A DNA stretch of 64,000 nucleotides from Pseudomonas sp. MWU16-30317 (GTDB lineage Bacteria; Pseudomonadota; Gammaproteobacteria; Pseudomonadales; Pseudomonadaceae). Numbering within the stretch: the first letter of the stretch is position 1; each line of letters starts with the position of its first letter. Under the pieces are notes generated by a model. That model did not search any database and was not told where the DNA came from. It saw nothing but the letters and a program-made list of their open reading frames with translations. Position numbers and translations under genes: made by a program. Shown piece after piece: positions 28,384-36,633 of this stretch. The stretch lies in the NCBI RefSeq assembly GCF_020515695.1, contig NZ_JAIWJA010000003.1, positions 1 to 64,000 of the forward strand, in the 5' to 3' direction.

Positions 28384-30006
28384 TCAGGCTTCGTCTTCGA
28401 CCCGCCGGCCGATCTTCTTGCGCCGGCCACGGGTCACCAGCTCGCTGAACTGGCGCGAATTGAGCGCCTGAGCGAACAACCAGCCCTGTCCGTAATTGAC
28501 CCCTTCGCTGCCCAGCAGAATCGCCTGGGCCTCGGACTCGATGCCCTCGGCGATCACCTTGAGGTCGAGCGCGTGGGCCATGCGAATGATGTGCGGTGCC
28601 ACTCCACTGCTGGCGGCGTCATGGCCAAGGGCATCGATGAAGGCCTTGTCGATTTTCAGGCAATCCACCGGCAGCGTCTGCAGATAGGCCAGGCTGCAAT
28701 AGCCCGTACCGAAGTCGTCGATCAATACCTGGTGGCCCAGGTCGCGCAGGCTTTGCAGGTTTTCCCGCGCGGGCACTACGTCGATCAGGCCACGCTCGGT
28801 GACTTCGAACGCGATCTGGCGCGGCGACACCCGATACAGATCCAGCAACTGTCCCACCACCGTGCCAATGCGCGGCTCCATGACATCGCAGGCCGCCAGA
28901 TTGACCGAAATATACAGATGCGGATTGGCGCGCAGCACCTGGCCGAGCTGTTCGAGCAGCTGCTGGAGCACGAAGTCGGTGATCTCGCGAATCAGCCCGG
29001 TGTTCTCCGCCAACGGAATGAACAGGTCGGGGCTGGTCAGCGTGCCGTCTAGGCGCCGCCAGCGCACCAGCGCCTCGGCACCCACGCAGCGGCGGCTACT
29101 CAAATCGAAGATCGGCTGATACAGCACGCGTATCTCGCCACGGCGCAGGGCGCCCTGCAGCTCACCGTTCAGGGTGCGGCGCTGGCGCACCAGCACCAAC
29201 ACCGACCAGCCGGAGAAGATGGCAATCAGCAAGCTCGCCGGGAACAACAGCCATAATGGCGAGTTGAGCCGGGCCATCAGGTTGATCCGTGGGGTGATCA
29301 ATACCAGCTGGTAGTCCGGCGATTTGGTCGACATGCGATAGATCAGGCGGTCGGCGGTGATGGTCAGCGCGTCCCCCGAGCTGGGCGGCCAGTTGCGCGT
29401 CGGTGGCCAGACCTGCGGCGGGCCCAGCACCGGCACCGCACGCTGGCCTTTGTCGAGCAGCACCAGCAGGCTGCCGTTATCGGACAGATCGACGACGTCG
29501 GTCAGATGCCCACGGGAGGTGGACACACGAAAATTGCCCCGTCCCAGCATCAGTGCCGCCAGGTTGTCGTTAGGCTCGGTCGAGGTGTTCAGCCAGTACT
29601 TGTAGGTGGGGCCCTCGATATCCGGGGGCCGATCCAGGTCGGCAGTGGCGCGACCCGGGCGACTGGAGCACGATTGATTGCCGTTGACGAACGCCGCCTC
29701 GAACACGAAGCGATAGTCGAACCCGACCTGGTTGAGCGCCGCCAGCATGGGGGCGTCGCACTGGCGCGACGGCTGCGCCGCGAGTTGATCGACGCCTTCG
29801 CGCAACTGACCGAAGATCTGCTCCAAACGATCGAGGAAGCGTTCGCCGCGAGCGTTCATCTGCTCGGCCTCGCTTTGCTCCAACGCGTGCTTGACCAGCA
29901 TGTAGCTGCCTGCCGAGAGCAGCAGCGCCACTGCAATAGCCGTCAGCGTCGCCAGTATCCAGGGACGGCCCAAGTTGCTGCGCAGCGCTGCGGTGGCAAA
30001 TAACAT
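28384..30006 (-). CDS. CSS-domain EAL c-di-GMP phosphodiesterase
   Basis: A 540-residue membrane protein. A transmembrane helix (about 17-37) precedes a periplasmic CSS-motif sensor (Cys83 and C113-S-S115, a redox pair in this family). A second helix lies near 245-265, followed by a cytoplasmic EAL domain. Catalytic signatures are present: EALVRW, DDFGTGYCSLAYLQ, KIDKAFI and IAEGIES. It should hydrolyse c-di-GMP in response to periplasmic thiol/disulphide state. Convergent with kinB, 11 nt apart. The nearby DsbA may influence its redox state (inference). Confidence 0.9.
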   Translation of the reverse strand: MLFATAALRSNLGRPWILATLTAIAVALLLSAGSYMLVKHALEQSEAEQMNARGERFLDRLEQIFGQLREGVDQLAAQPSRQCDAPMLAALNQVGFDYRFVFEAAFVNGNQSCSSRPGRATADLDRPPDIEGPTYKYWLNTSTEPNDNLAALMLGRGNFRVSTSRGHLTDVVDLSDNGSLLVLLDKGQRAVPVLGPPQVWPPTRNWPPSSGDALTITADRLIYRMSTKSPDYQLVLITPRINLMARLNSPLWLLFPASLLIAIFSGWSVLVLVRQRRTLNGELQGALRRGEIRVLYQPIFDLSSRRCVGAEALVRWRRLDGTLTSPDLFIPLAENTGLIREITDFVLQQLLEQLGQVLRANPHLYISVNLAACDVMEPRIGTVVGQLLDLYRVSPRQIAFEVTERGLIDVVPARENLQSLRDLGHQVLIDDFGTGYCSLAYLQTLPVDCLKIDKAFIDALGHDAASSGVAPHIIRMAHALDLKVIAEGIESEAQAILLGSEGVNYGQGWLFAQALNSRQFSELVTRGRRKKIGRRVEDEA

Positions 30007-30076
30007 TGACGTAGATCCAGTGGGTACACGGGGTGGCAGCGGGTCAGATATCAGCCGGTGGACGGCTCCCGGTATA

Positions 30077-30898
30077 TCACTTCATATTATTGAGCGCCTG
30101 CAGGATCGCGGCGCTTTGCGCATCGGCTCTGCCATCAAAACGCTCCGGACGATAATGCATCTGGAATGCGGCAATGACATGGACAGTGGTGACATCGAAC
30201 TCGCCGGTTTGCGGGACCGCATAGCCCAACTGCGCGAGTTGCTGCTGGAACCAGGTCGCGCTTGGCAGATTGACATCGAATCGAGCCTTGTAGCGGGCGA
30301 CCTCGTTGGCGTCCGGCCAGATTCCGAAACCCTCCTGGGCCAGGCGTTTCCAAGGGAACAGCGGCCCTGGATCAAGTTTTCGCAGCGGCGCGATATCACT
30401 ATGACCGACATAACTGCGCGGGTCGATCTTATATCGCGAACGAATGTCCTTGAGCAGGTAGATCAGCGAGTTGATCTGACCCTCGGTGTAGGGGTACCAG
30501 ACACGCCCGTTGGGGCCATCGGTATAGCCCGGGCTGACGATTTCGATGCCCAGCGAGCTGGAGTTGAGCCAGGTGCGGCCCGCCCACTCGCTTTCGCCGG
30601 CATGCCAGGCGCGCTGGTTTTCGTCCACCAACTGGTAGAGGGTCGGCGGGTTGTCGCCAATAAGGTAGTGGGCGCTGACTTCGCCGTGGGTCAGCAGGGC
30701 CAGTGAGCGGGGCAGGGATGCCGAGGTGTAGTGCATCACTACGAACTGGATGCGGCTGTCGTGGTTGGCCGAAGGGAAGCTCTTGTCGATCTTCGGTTCG
30801 CTGCTGCAGGCGGCGAGCAGTATCAACAGCGGGGCAGCGAAATAACGGAGTAGTTTCAAGGTGGCGGGACACGTGTGAAGTCGGCAATGCAATATCAT
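30077..30898 (-). CDS. ampDh2: N-acetylmuramoyl-L-alanine amidase, AmpDh2/AmiD-like lipoprotein
   Basis: A zinc amidase of the Amidase_2 (PGRP) family that cleaves peptide stems from (anhydro)muropeptides in the periplasm. Motifs are VVMHYTS (first His), the central LGIEIVSPG, VGHSDIAP (second His) and DPGPLFPW (Asp). A peptidoglycan-binding segment forms the C-terminus. The N-terminus carries a lipobox (LLAAC). ATG 30898 (273 residues) gives a long n-region; a TTG at 30859 would place the lipobox Cys at residue 18 and may be the true start. Whole-length similarity to E. coli AmiD is obvious. Confidence 0.88.
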   Translation of the reverse strand: MILHCRLHTCPATLKLLRYFAAPLLILLAACSSEPKIDKSFPSANHDSRIQFVVMHYTSASLPRSLALLTHGEVSAHYLIGDNPPTLYQLVDENQRAWHAGESEWAGRTWLNSSSLGIEIVSPGYTDGPNGRVWYPYTEGQINSLIYLLKDIRSRYKIDPRSYVGHSDIAPLRKLDPGPLFPWKRLAQEGFGIWPDANEVARYKARFDVNLPSATWFQQQLAQLGYAVPQTGEFDVTTVHVIAAFQMHYRPERFDGRADAQSAAILQALNNMK

Positions 30899-30966
30899 AA
30901 CGTAAAGGTTATTGGAATTTCGTGATTTGGCAGGTGGGTTGAGCTTTGGATTTTGTGTGATGGCTG

Positions 30967-31054
30967 CCGGCCCCTTCGCGGACAAGCCTTGCTCTTACAG
31001 GTGCTCGACTCGCGTCCTGGCCTGTGGGAGCAGGGCTTGCCCGCAAGGAGGCCA
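30967..31054. repeat. REP doublet (inverted pair)
   Basis: Inverted units GGCCCCTTCGCGGACAAGCC (from 30968) and CAGGGCTTGCCCGC (from 31031) lie between the GGDEF gene stop and the amidase promoter region. Confidence 0.8.
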
Positions 31055-31070
31055 GTGAAGGCACCGCAGT

Positions 31071-33260
31071 TCAGCCCGGCATCACCGTATTGCGCCCCGC
31101 CTCTTTGGCCTTGTAAAGCGCCTGGTCAGCACGCTTGAGTACGGCATCGGCGCGCTCATGGGGTTTGAACCCGCTGAAACCAATGGACGTGGTAATGGTG
31201 ACCCGCTGGCCCTTGAAGTGGAACGGGCAGGCTTCGATCGCCGCGCGCATGCTTTCGAGTACGGCGGCGCCATCCGCCTGGGCCGTGCGTGGCATCGATA
31301 CGACGAACTCTTCACCACCGAAGCGGGCGATGAAATCACCCGGGCGCAGGCGTTTTTGCAACTGCGACGCGATGATTTTCAGCACTTTATCGCCGGCCAG
31401 GTGACCGTAACTGTCGTTGATGACCTTGAAGTGGTCGAGATCGACCATGGCCAGCATCAATGGGTCGCCGGTTTCCTGCCATTGTGCGACTTCCTGTTCG
31501 AGCCGCTCGCTCCAGGCTGCGCGGTTGGGCAGGCCGGTGAGCGGGTCGTTGAGGGCTTTCTGGCGTTGTTCTTCGAGGTGCTCGCGGTAGCCCAACGCCT
31601 CGGTTTCCATGGTGCTGACCCGCTCGGCCAACGCTTGCAAGCGGCTTGCCACCTCCTGCTCGCGCAGGTCGCGCTGCTGCTGGTGCGCGTCGAGCGTGCC
31701 GAGCAAGCCTTCGAGTCGGCTGTCGAGGATGCCCTTGAGGCTGATGATGTCGGTGGCGCCAGCGACGCTGCTTTGCAAGCCGTCGACCTGTTCGCGCAGC
31801 TCGCTGTCCATCTCGCGCGCCACGTTATGGTTGTCGGCGTGGCCGTCGCTGGCTTCGCGCAATTGGCTCTGGAAACCTTCGAGGCGGCGATTGAGCTCCT
31901 GCAGGTAGGTTTCGAATTCATGCTGGCCACTGTCATTGACCGCCAACATGAGCACAGCCAGATCGTCGAGAATCGGTAGCAGTTCGTACCAGTTGAGACC
32001 GTGTTCGAGGCGGCCTTTGAGACTGTCGGCCTGGGGCTGGTGACGCTCGGGGACGCTCAGGTCGTTGAGCAGGCCCAGCAGGGTGTCCTCGATATGGGTA
32101 GCCACCGAGCTGTAGGACGGTTCGGGGGTGTCGGGCAGAGCGTAGAGAATATCCTCGGCCGGTGCGTGCGGGTCGATGGCGGCGAAGGCTTCAGCCATGA
32201 CCGGGGGCAGAGGCAGGCTGTCGAGGAAGATCGGCAGCGGGGCGGGTTGGGGCGACGGTTCATCCGCATCGGGTTGATCGAGGAGCACGGAGGCGGCGGC
32301 GGGCTCACGGGTATCGGCATCGGCCCGCGCCAGAATCTCTGGCTCGGACGCTGACTCTTGTTCTGGGTCGGGGTCGGCTTCGGCTTCGGCTTCGGCTTCG
32401 GCTTCGGCTTCGGCTTCGGCTTCGGCTTCGGCTTCGGCTTCGGCTTCAGGCTCGGGCGTTGCCGCAGGCGTGTCGAGTGCTTTTTGCGCTTCTTCCACAG
32501 ACGCTGCTGGTGGTTCAACCTCTGCTTCGGGCGCTTCGAGAGGGGGTGGCGTCAACCGCTCCTCGGCGGGCAAGGCAGGCCGAACGGCCTCCGCCAGCGC
32601 TGGAGCCGGCACAACAGCGCTCGATTCGCCGACTTCATCGTTATGCTCGACGGGTGCCGGTAACGAACCGCCTACCGCCGCCGCGTGAGTCGTCTCGACC
32701 GCCGCGCCAGGCGCTTGCGCCTCTTGCACCTCGGGCTCCTTGCCGCCGAACAGCCGTTGCAACAAGCCAGGCCGAACGGGCTGCTCGGGCATCTCCAGCT
32801 GTGACAAGGCATCGCCCTGCAACTTGCTCAGCTCACCCAACAGCAACGGGATTTCCCGCGCCTGACCGGCACGCTCATCAAGGCTTTTGGCAAACTTCTT
32901 CAGTGGCCGGCTGACATCGCGGCTCAGCGGTAGGGCCTGCAACTGAGTGACCAACGCCCCCAAGGCACTGCCGATCTGCTCTACACGCACCTCGCGGCGC
33001 TGCTCGGAATCAAGAACAGCCTTCTCCAGCCTCGGCAGCAGGCCCGCCAAGGCGGCATCCATGTCGTCGGTGCGCACGACCTCGCGCATTTCCTTCATGC
33101 ATTGGTCAACCACCTTGTCGCTGCCTTCGGCGGCCAGGGTACTGCGCACCAGGCCACGGCGCAGCAAGTCGAGACGGGCTTCCCAACGACGCTCAAGCTT
33201 CTCCTGGCGCTCCAGGCTCTTGAGGTATTTTTCTTTCCAGCGTTCGGATTCTTCGCTCAT
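31071..33260 (-). CDS. GGDEF diguanylate cyclase with coiled-coil and EA-repeat linker (DgcH-like)
   Basis: A 729-residue soluble protein. The N-terminal ~170 residues are helical/coiled-coil, followed by a low-complexity acidic linker (about 190-330) containing a pure Glu-Ala dipeptide run encoded by 12 GGCTTC copies (32376-32447, coding strand GAAGCC). Another helical region and a C-terminal GGDEF domain follow, with GGEEF at 648-652 and an RPGD inhibitory site at 639-642. Both sites are intact, so it should make c-di-GMP with product inhibition. Position matches P. aeruginosa PA5487 (dgcH); the linker makes this copy longer. Confidence 0.88.
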   Translation of the reverse strand: MSEESERWKEKYLKSLERQEKLERRWEARLDLLRRGLVRSTLAAEGSDKVVDQCMKEMREVVRTDDMDAALAGLLPRLEKAVLDSEQRREVRVEQIGSALGALVTQLQALPLSRDVSRPLKKFAKSLDERAGQAREIPLLLGELSKLQGDALSQLEMPEQPVRPGLLQRLFGGKEPEVQEAQAPGAAVETTHAAAVGGSLPAPVEHNDEVGESSAVVPAPALAEAVRPALPAEERLTPPPLEAPEAEVEPPAASVEEAQKALDTPAATPEPEAEAEAEAEAEAEAEAEAEAEAEADPDPEQESASEPEILARADADTREPAAASVLLDQPDADEPSPQPAPLPIFLDSLPLPPVMAEAFAAIDPHAPAEDILYALPDTPEPSYSSVATHIEDTLLGLLNDLSVPERHQPQADSLKGRLEHGLNWYELLPILDDLAVLMLAVNDSGQHEFETYLQELNRRLEGFQSQLREASDGHADNHNVAREMDSELREQVDGLQSSVAGATDIISLKGILDSRLEGLLGTLDAHQQQRDLREQEVASRLQALAERVSTMETEALGYREHLEEQRQKALNDPLTGLPNRAAWSERLEQEVAQWQETGDPLMLAMVDLDHFKVINDSYGHLAGDKVLKIIASQLQKRLRPGDFIARFGGEEFVVSMPRTAQADGAAVLESMRAAIEACPFHFKGQRVTITTSIGFSGFKPHERADAVLKRADQALYKAKEAGRNTVMPG
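32376..32447. repeat. 12-copy GGCTTC hexanucleotide microsatellite
   Basis: Twelve perfect tandem copies of GGCTTC lie in frame inside the GGDEF gene and encode (Glu-Ala)n. Slippage would change linker length by two residues per unit without a frameshift. Confidence 0.95.
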
Positions 33261-33408
33261 GCGGGTCTGCCAGAAAAACCGTTACCTGCTGGCAGAGGGG
33301 TCGCCGCTCCTGCAGAACGCAGGAGCGGCAAGACGCTCGAACTTCCAGCGCCACCACCGGGCTGGGGGCCCGGCGTCGTTGCTATGTACTAATACTGTAG
33401 CGCAGCTG

Positions 33409-34059
33409 TTACTGAGCGACCTTCATGGAGGCACGTTCTTTGGCGATCAGTTGATCGGCCACGTTCAATGCTTGCTCTTCACCACCGGCACTGCCCACAT
33501 CGAAACGGTACTTGCCGTTGACAATCATGGTCGGCACGCCAGAAATATTGTATTTCTTGGCCAAATCCTTGTACTGGGTAATCTTGCCCTTCACTGCGAA
33601 CGAATCGAAGGTCTCAAGGAACTGCTGCTTGTCGACACCTTGAGTAGCGACGAAATCAGCCATGGCCTCCTTGTCGGTCAGGCGCTTGCCTTCCTTCTGG
33701 ATCGCATTGAATACGGCGGCATGCACCTTTTTCTCGACGCCCATGATATCGAGGGTGATGAACAGCTGGCCGTGGGCATCCCATGGGCCGCCGAACATGG
33801 CCGGAATGCGGATGAAGTGCACATCGGCAGGCAGTTTTTCAATCCAGGGATTGATCACCGGCTCGAACGCGAAACAGTGCGGGCAGCCGTACCAGAACAT
33901 CTCGACCACTTCGATCTTGCCAGGTACTTGTACGGGCACCGGACTGTCCAACTGAACGTAGGTCTTGCCGGGCTCGAGCTGGACATTGTCGGCCGCCTGG
34001 GCAGTCAGGCCGAACAGGCTGACAACCATGAGGGCGGCGCTGAGAATCAGATTACGCAT
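33409..34059 (-). CDS. dsbA: Thiol:disulphide interchange protein DsbA
   Basis: A 216-residue periplasmic oxidoreductase with a signal peptide (MRNLILSAALMVVSLFGLTAQA). It has a thioredoxin fold with active site C59-P-H-C62 in EMFWYGCPHCFAFEP and the cis-Pro loop GVPT near residue 176. It introduces disulphides into exported proteins. It is downstream of cytochrome c4 on the same strand (237 nt gap), as in P. aeruginosa. All catalytic residues are present. Confidence 0.96.
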   Translation of the reverse strand: MRNLILSAALMVVSLFGLTAQAADNVQLEPGKTYVQLDSPVPVQVPGKIEVVEMFWYGCPHCFAFEPVINPWIEKLPADVHFIRIPAMFGGPWDAHGQLFITLDIMGVEKKVHAAVFNAIQKEGKRLTDKEAMADFVATQGVDKQQFLETFDSFAVKGKITQYKDLAKKYNISGVPTMIVNGKYRFDVGSAGGEEQALNVADQLIAKERASMKVAQ

Positions 34060-34296
34060 GCGTTACTCCTGTGCAAGATGGATCGCCATGGAACGACCAG
34101 CGTGAGACTGGCCACGGCAAGATTCAGTTCGGTAGTGTAACGGCAGTTGTTGGCAAAAAGGCCACCGGGCACCCAGGTTTCTTTTCCATGACAGGGATTT
34201 CATCTCGATTAATCGTAACCAATCGTTAACGACTGCGAGAACCAACGCTGCAACTGCCATGACCCGCCATGCTGGCGCGGCTGCATTACCGCAGCG

Positions 34297-34902
34297 TTAA
34301 CGCAGGCTCTGGATATAGGCCGCCAGCGCGGCGATATCGCTGTCCGTGAGCTTGCCTGCGACCGTGCGCATGGGCGCGGTATCGCCATCGTTGGCACGCG
34401 CACCACTGCGAAAGTTGGTCAACTGTTTGAGGGTGTAGGCGGCCTGCTGGCCGCTCAACTGCGGGAAGCCTGCGGCCGCCAGCCCCGCACCATCGGGGCC
34501 GTGGCAGGCGCTGCAAGCGGGCAGACCGGCCTCCAGGCGGCCGCCGTGATACAGCGCTGCGCCTTGGGCGGCGAGGGTAGGGTCGGTCACGCCGACATTG
34601 GCCGTTTTGCCTGCATAGAACGCGGCGATGTCGGCCAGATCCTGTGGAGCGAGATCGGTCAACTGCCCGGCCATCTCCGGCACCGCGCGGTGCCCGGCCT
34701 GGATATCCAGCAGTTCCTTGAGCAGGTAACGCTCCCCTTGCCCGGCCAGCTTGGGGAAGATCGGCACCAGGCTGTTGCCATCCGGGCCGTGACAGGCGCC
34801 GCACACGGCCACCTTGGTCTGACCGGCAGCGGCATCGCCCGCAGCCTGGGCGACCACGCACCATCCCAGGCTCAACAGCAGGCACAGCATCCATCTGTTC
34901 AT
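34297..34902 (-). CDS. Cytochrome c4 (dihaem)
   Basis: A 201-residue periplasmic electron carrier with a signal peptide (LLLSLGWCVVAQAAG) and two haem c sites, C34-GA-CH38 and C130-SA-CH134, in two similar halves as in cytochrome c4. Distal Met candidates lie in VPEMAGQL and APMRTVAG. It passes electrons to terminal oxidases. The neighbours dsbA and engB match the usual Pseudomonas order. Confidence 0.93.
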   Translation of the reverse strand: MNRWMLCLLLSLGWCVVAQAAGDAAAGQTKVAVCGACHGPDGNSLVPIFPKLAGQGERYLLKELLDIQAGHRAVPEMAGQLTDLAPQDLADIAAFYAGKTANVGVTDPTLAAQGAALYHGGRLEAGLPACSACHGPDGAGLAAAGFPQLSGQQAAYTLKQLTNFRSGARANDGDTAPMRTVAGKLTDSDIAALAAYIQSLR

Positions 34903-35081
34903 CCGTCGTTCTCACACAGCCAGGCCAGTCTTCAAGTATGTCACCGGTCATTTCTGGCGGGATAAAAGCCACCACCGCGCGCGCAACGACCGCAGACAAT
35001 CGGCGGCATTGTATACTGGCGCACCAGTAGCGGAACATCGCGCCCAATCGGGCCTCCCACCGCGCCCTCATCGGATATCAC

Positions 35082-35717
35082 ATGCACGTCAAGAACCCCA
35101 TCCTCGGTCTGTGCCAGCAGGCTACTTTTTCCCTCAGCGCCGCCAAGGTCGATCAGTGCCCGGATGACGAGGGCTTTGAGGTCGCGTTCGCCGGCCGCTC
35201 CAATGCGGGTAAATCCAGCGCGCTGAATACCCTGACCCACGCCAGCCTGGCCCGCACCTCGAAAACCCCAGGGCGCACGCAACTGCTCAACTTTTTCCAG
35301 CTCGACGAGCAACGCCGGCTGGTCGACTTGCCCGGTTACGGCTACGCCAAGGTGCCGATCCCGCTCAAGCTGCACTGGCAGCGCCACCTGGAAGCCTATC
35401 TGGGCAGCCGCGAAAGCCTCAAGGGCTTGATCCTGATGATGGACATTCGCCATCCGATGACCGACTTCGACATTCTCATGCTCGATTGGGCGGTCGCCAG
35501 CCACATGCCCATGCACATCCTGTTGACCAAGGCCGACAAGCTCACCTTCGGTGCGGCCAAGAACACCTTGCTCAAGGTGCAGAGCGAAATTCGCAAGGGC
35601 TGGGGCGATGCGGTGAGCATCCAGCTGTTCTCCGCGCCCAAGCGCATGGGCCTCGAAGACGCTTACGCGGTCCTGGCCAACTGGATGGAACTGCCGGACA
35701 AAGTCGTCGAAGCGTGA
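35082..35717 (+). CDS. engB: Ribosome biogenesis GTPase EngB/YsxC
   Basis: A 211-residue TRAFAC-class GTPase needed for 50S assembly. G1 is [10 protein letters not shown]3 is [11 protein letters not shown] and G4 is [22 protein letters not shown] covers the switch I/G2 area. It is divergent from cytochrome c4 and convergent with a LysR gene whose stop is only 3 nt away. In P. aeruginosa engB faces the polA/ErsA region directly; here two extra genes intervene. Confidence 0.95.
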   Translation: MHVKNPILGLCQQATFSLSAAKVDQCPDDEGFEVAFAGRSNAGKSSALNTLTHASLARTSKTPGRTQLLNFFQLDEQRRLVDLPGYGYAKVPIPLKLHWQRHLEAYLGSRESLKGLILMMDIRHPMTDFDILMLDWAVASHMPMHILLTKADKLTFGAAKNTLLKVQSEIRKGWGDAVSIQLFSAPKRMGLEDAYAVLANWMELPDKVVEA

Positions 35718-35720
35718 CGG

Positions 35721-36626
35721 CTAGGTCACCTTGACCTGCCGCGCCATATCGACAAAATTCAATACCACAGGGTTGCTCGCATCTCGGCCATGCACCAGAG
35801 TGATCGGCGCGATCAGTTTGGGCGTCGACTCCCTTAGCGAGCAATACACGACGCTCGCGCCGTGAAAGCCACGCATCGACGCCGGCACCACCGAGATGCC
35901 GGCGCCCGCCGCGACCAGATTGATATTGGTCAGCATGCGCTCCACCTCGAACGCGATGCGCGGGCTGAAGCCAGCGTTCTCACAGGCCTGAATCAGATCG
36001 GCGTACAGCCCCGGAGCGCCATTGCGGCGCACCAGGATAAACGCTTCATCCGCCAGCTGCGCCAGGCTGAAGCCATCAGCCCCCTGTTGCTCCAGCAACG
36101 GGTGACCAACCGGCAGCACCAGCAGCATCTCTTCCTCTAACAGCGCATGAAACACCAGGTTCGGCGGGCGTGCCACCGGCGCGCGCAGAAACCCGATATC
36201 GAGGCGCTGCTCTGCGAGCTCCGCGGTCAACTCCCGGGCATTGCCTTCGCTGAGCAGCAGGCTCACCCCAGGGTATTGCGCACGGTAAGCCCGCAGCAGC
36301 GATGGGATCGCCGGGTGCGCGGCGGCCGATGTGGTAAAGCCGACCTTGAGGCTGCCCGCGAAACCGGCGGCCGCCAGCGCGGCGTGGCGGCTGGCGTCTT
36401 CTACCCGATTGAGGATATCCCGCGCTTCGGCCAGAAAAACCTGGCCGCCGGGGGTCAGGTCGACGCCCTTGGGATGACGCACGAACAAGGCAAAGCCCAA
36501 CTCCTGTTCCAGCGCACGGATCTGCTGGCTGAGTGGCGGCTGCTGCATGTTCAGGCGGGCCGCAGCGCGAGTGAAGTGGCGTTCTTCAGCGACCATGAGG
36601 AAGTAACGCAGGTGGCGAAGTTCCAT
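35721..36626 (-). CDS. LysR-type transcriptional regulator
   Basis: A 301-residue LysR protein, CatR/BenM-like. HTH residues are about 1-60 (MELRHLRYFLMVAEERHFTRAA, LSQQIRALEQELG), followed by a co-inducer domain (GSLKVGFTTSAAAHP). It starts 7 nt after the stop of the exported lyase-like gene on the same strand, so the two are co-transcribed. CatR/BenM relatives usually sense aromatic-acid intermediates, but the ligand here is unknown. The pair lies between engB and ErsA/polA and looks like an insertion relative to the reference order. Confidence 0.88.
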   Translation of the reverse strand: MELRHLRYFLMVAEERHFTRAAARLNMQQPPLSQQIRALEQELGFALFVRHPKGVDLTPGGQVFLAEARDILNRVEDASRHAALAAAGFAGSLKVGFTTSAAAHPAIPSLLRAYRAQYPGVSLLLSEGNARELTAELAEQRLDIGFLRAPVARPPNLVFHALLEEEMLLVLPVGHPLLEQQGADGFSLAQLADEAFILVRRNGAPGLYADLIQACENAGFSPRIAFEVERMLTNINLVAAGAGISVVPASMRGFHGASVVYCSLRESTPKLIAPITLVHGRDASNPVVLNFVDMARQVKVT

Positions 36627-36633
36627 AAGTGGA

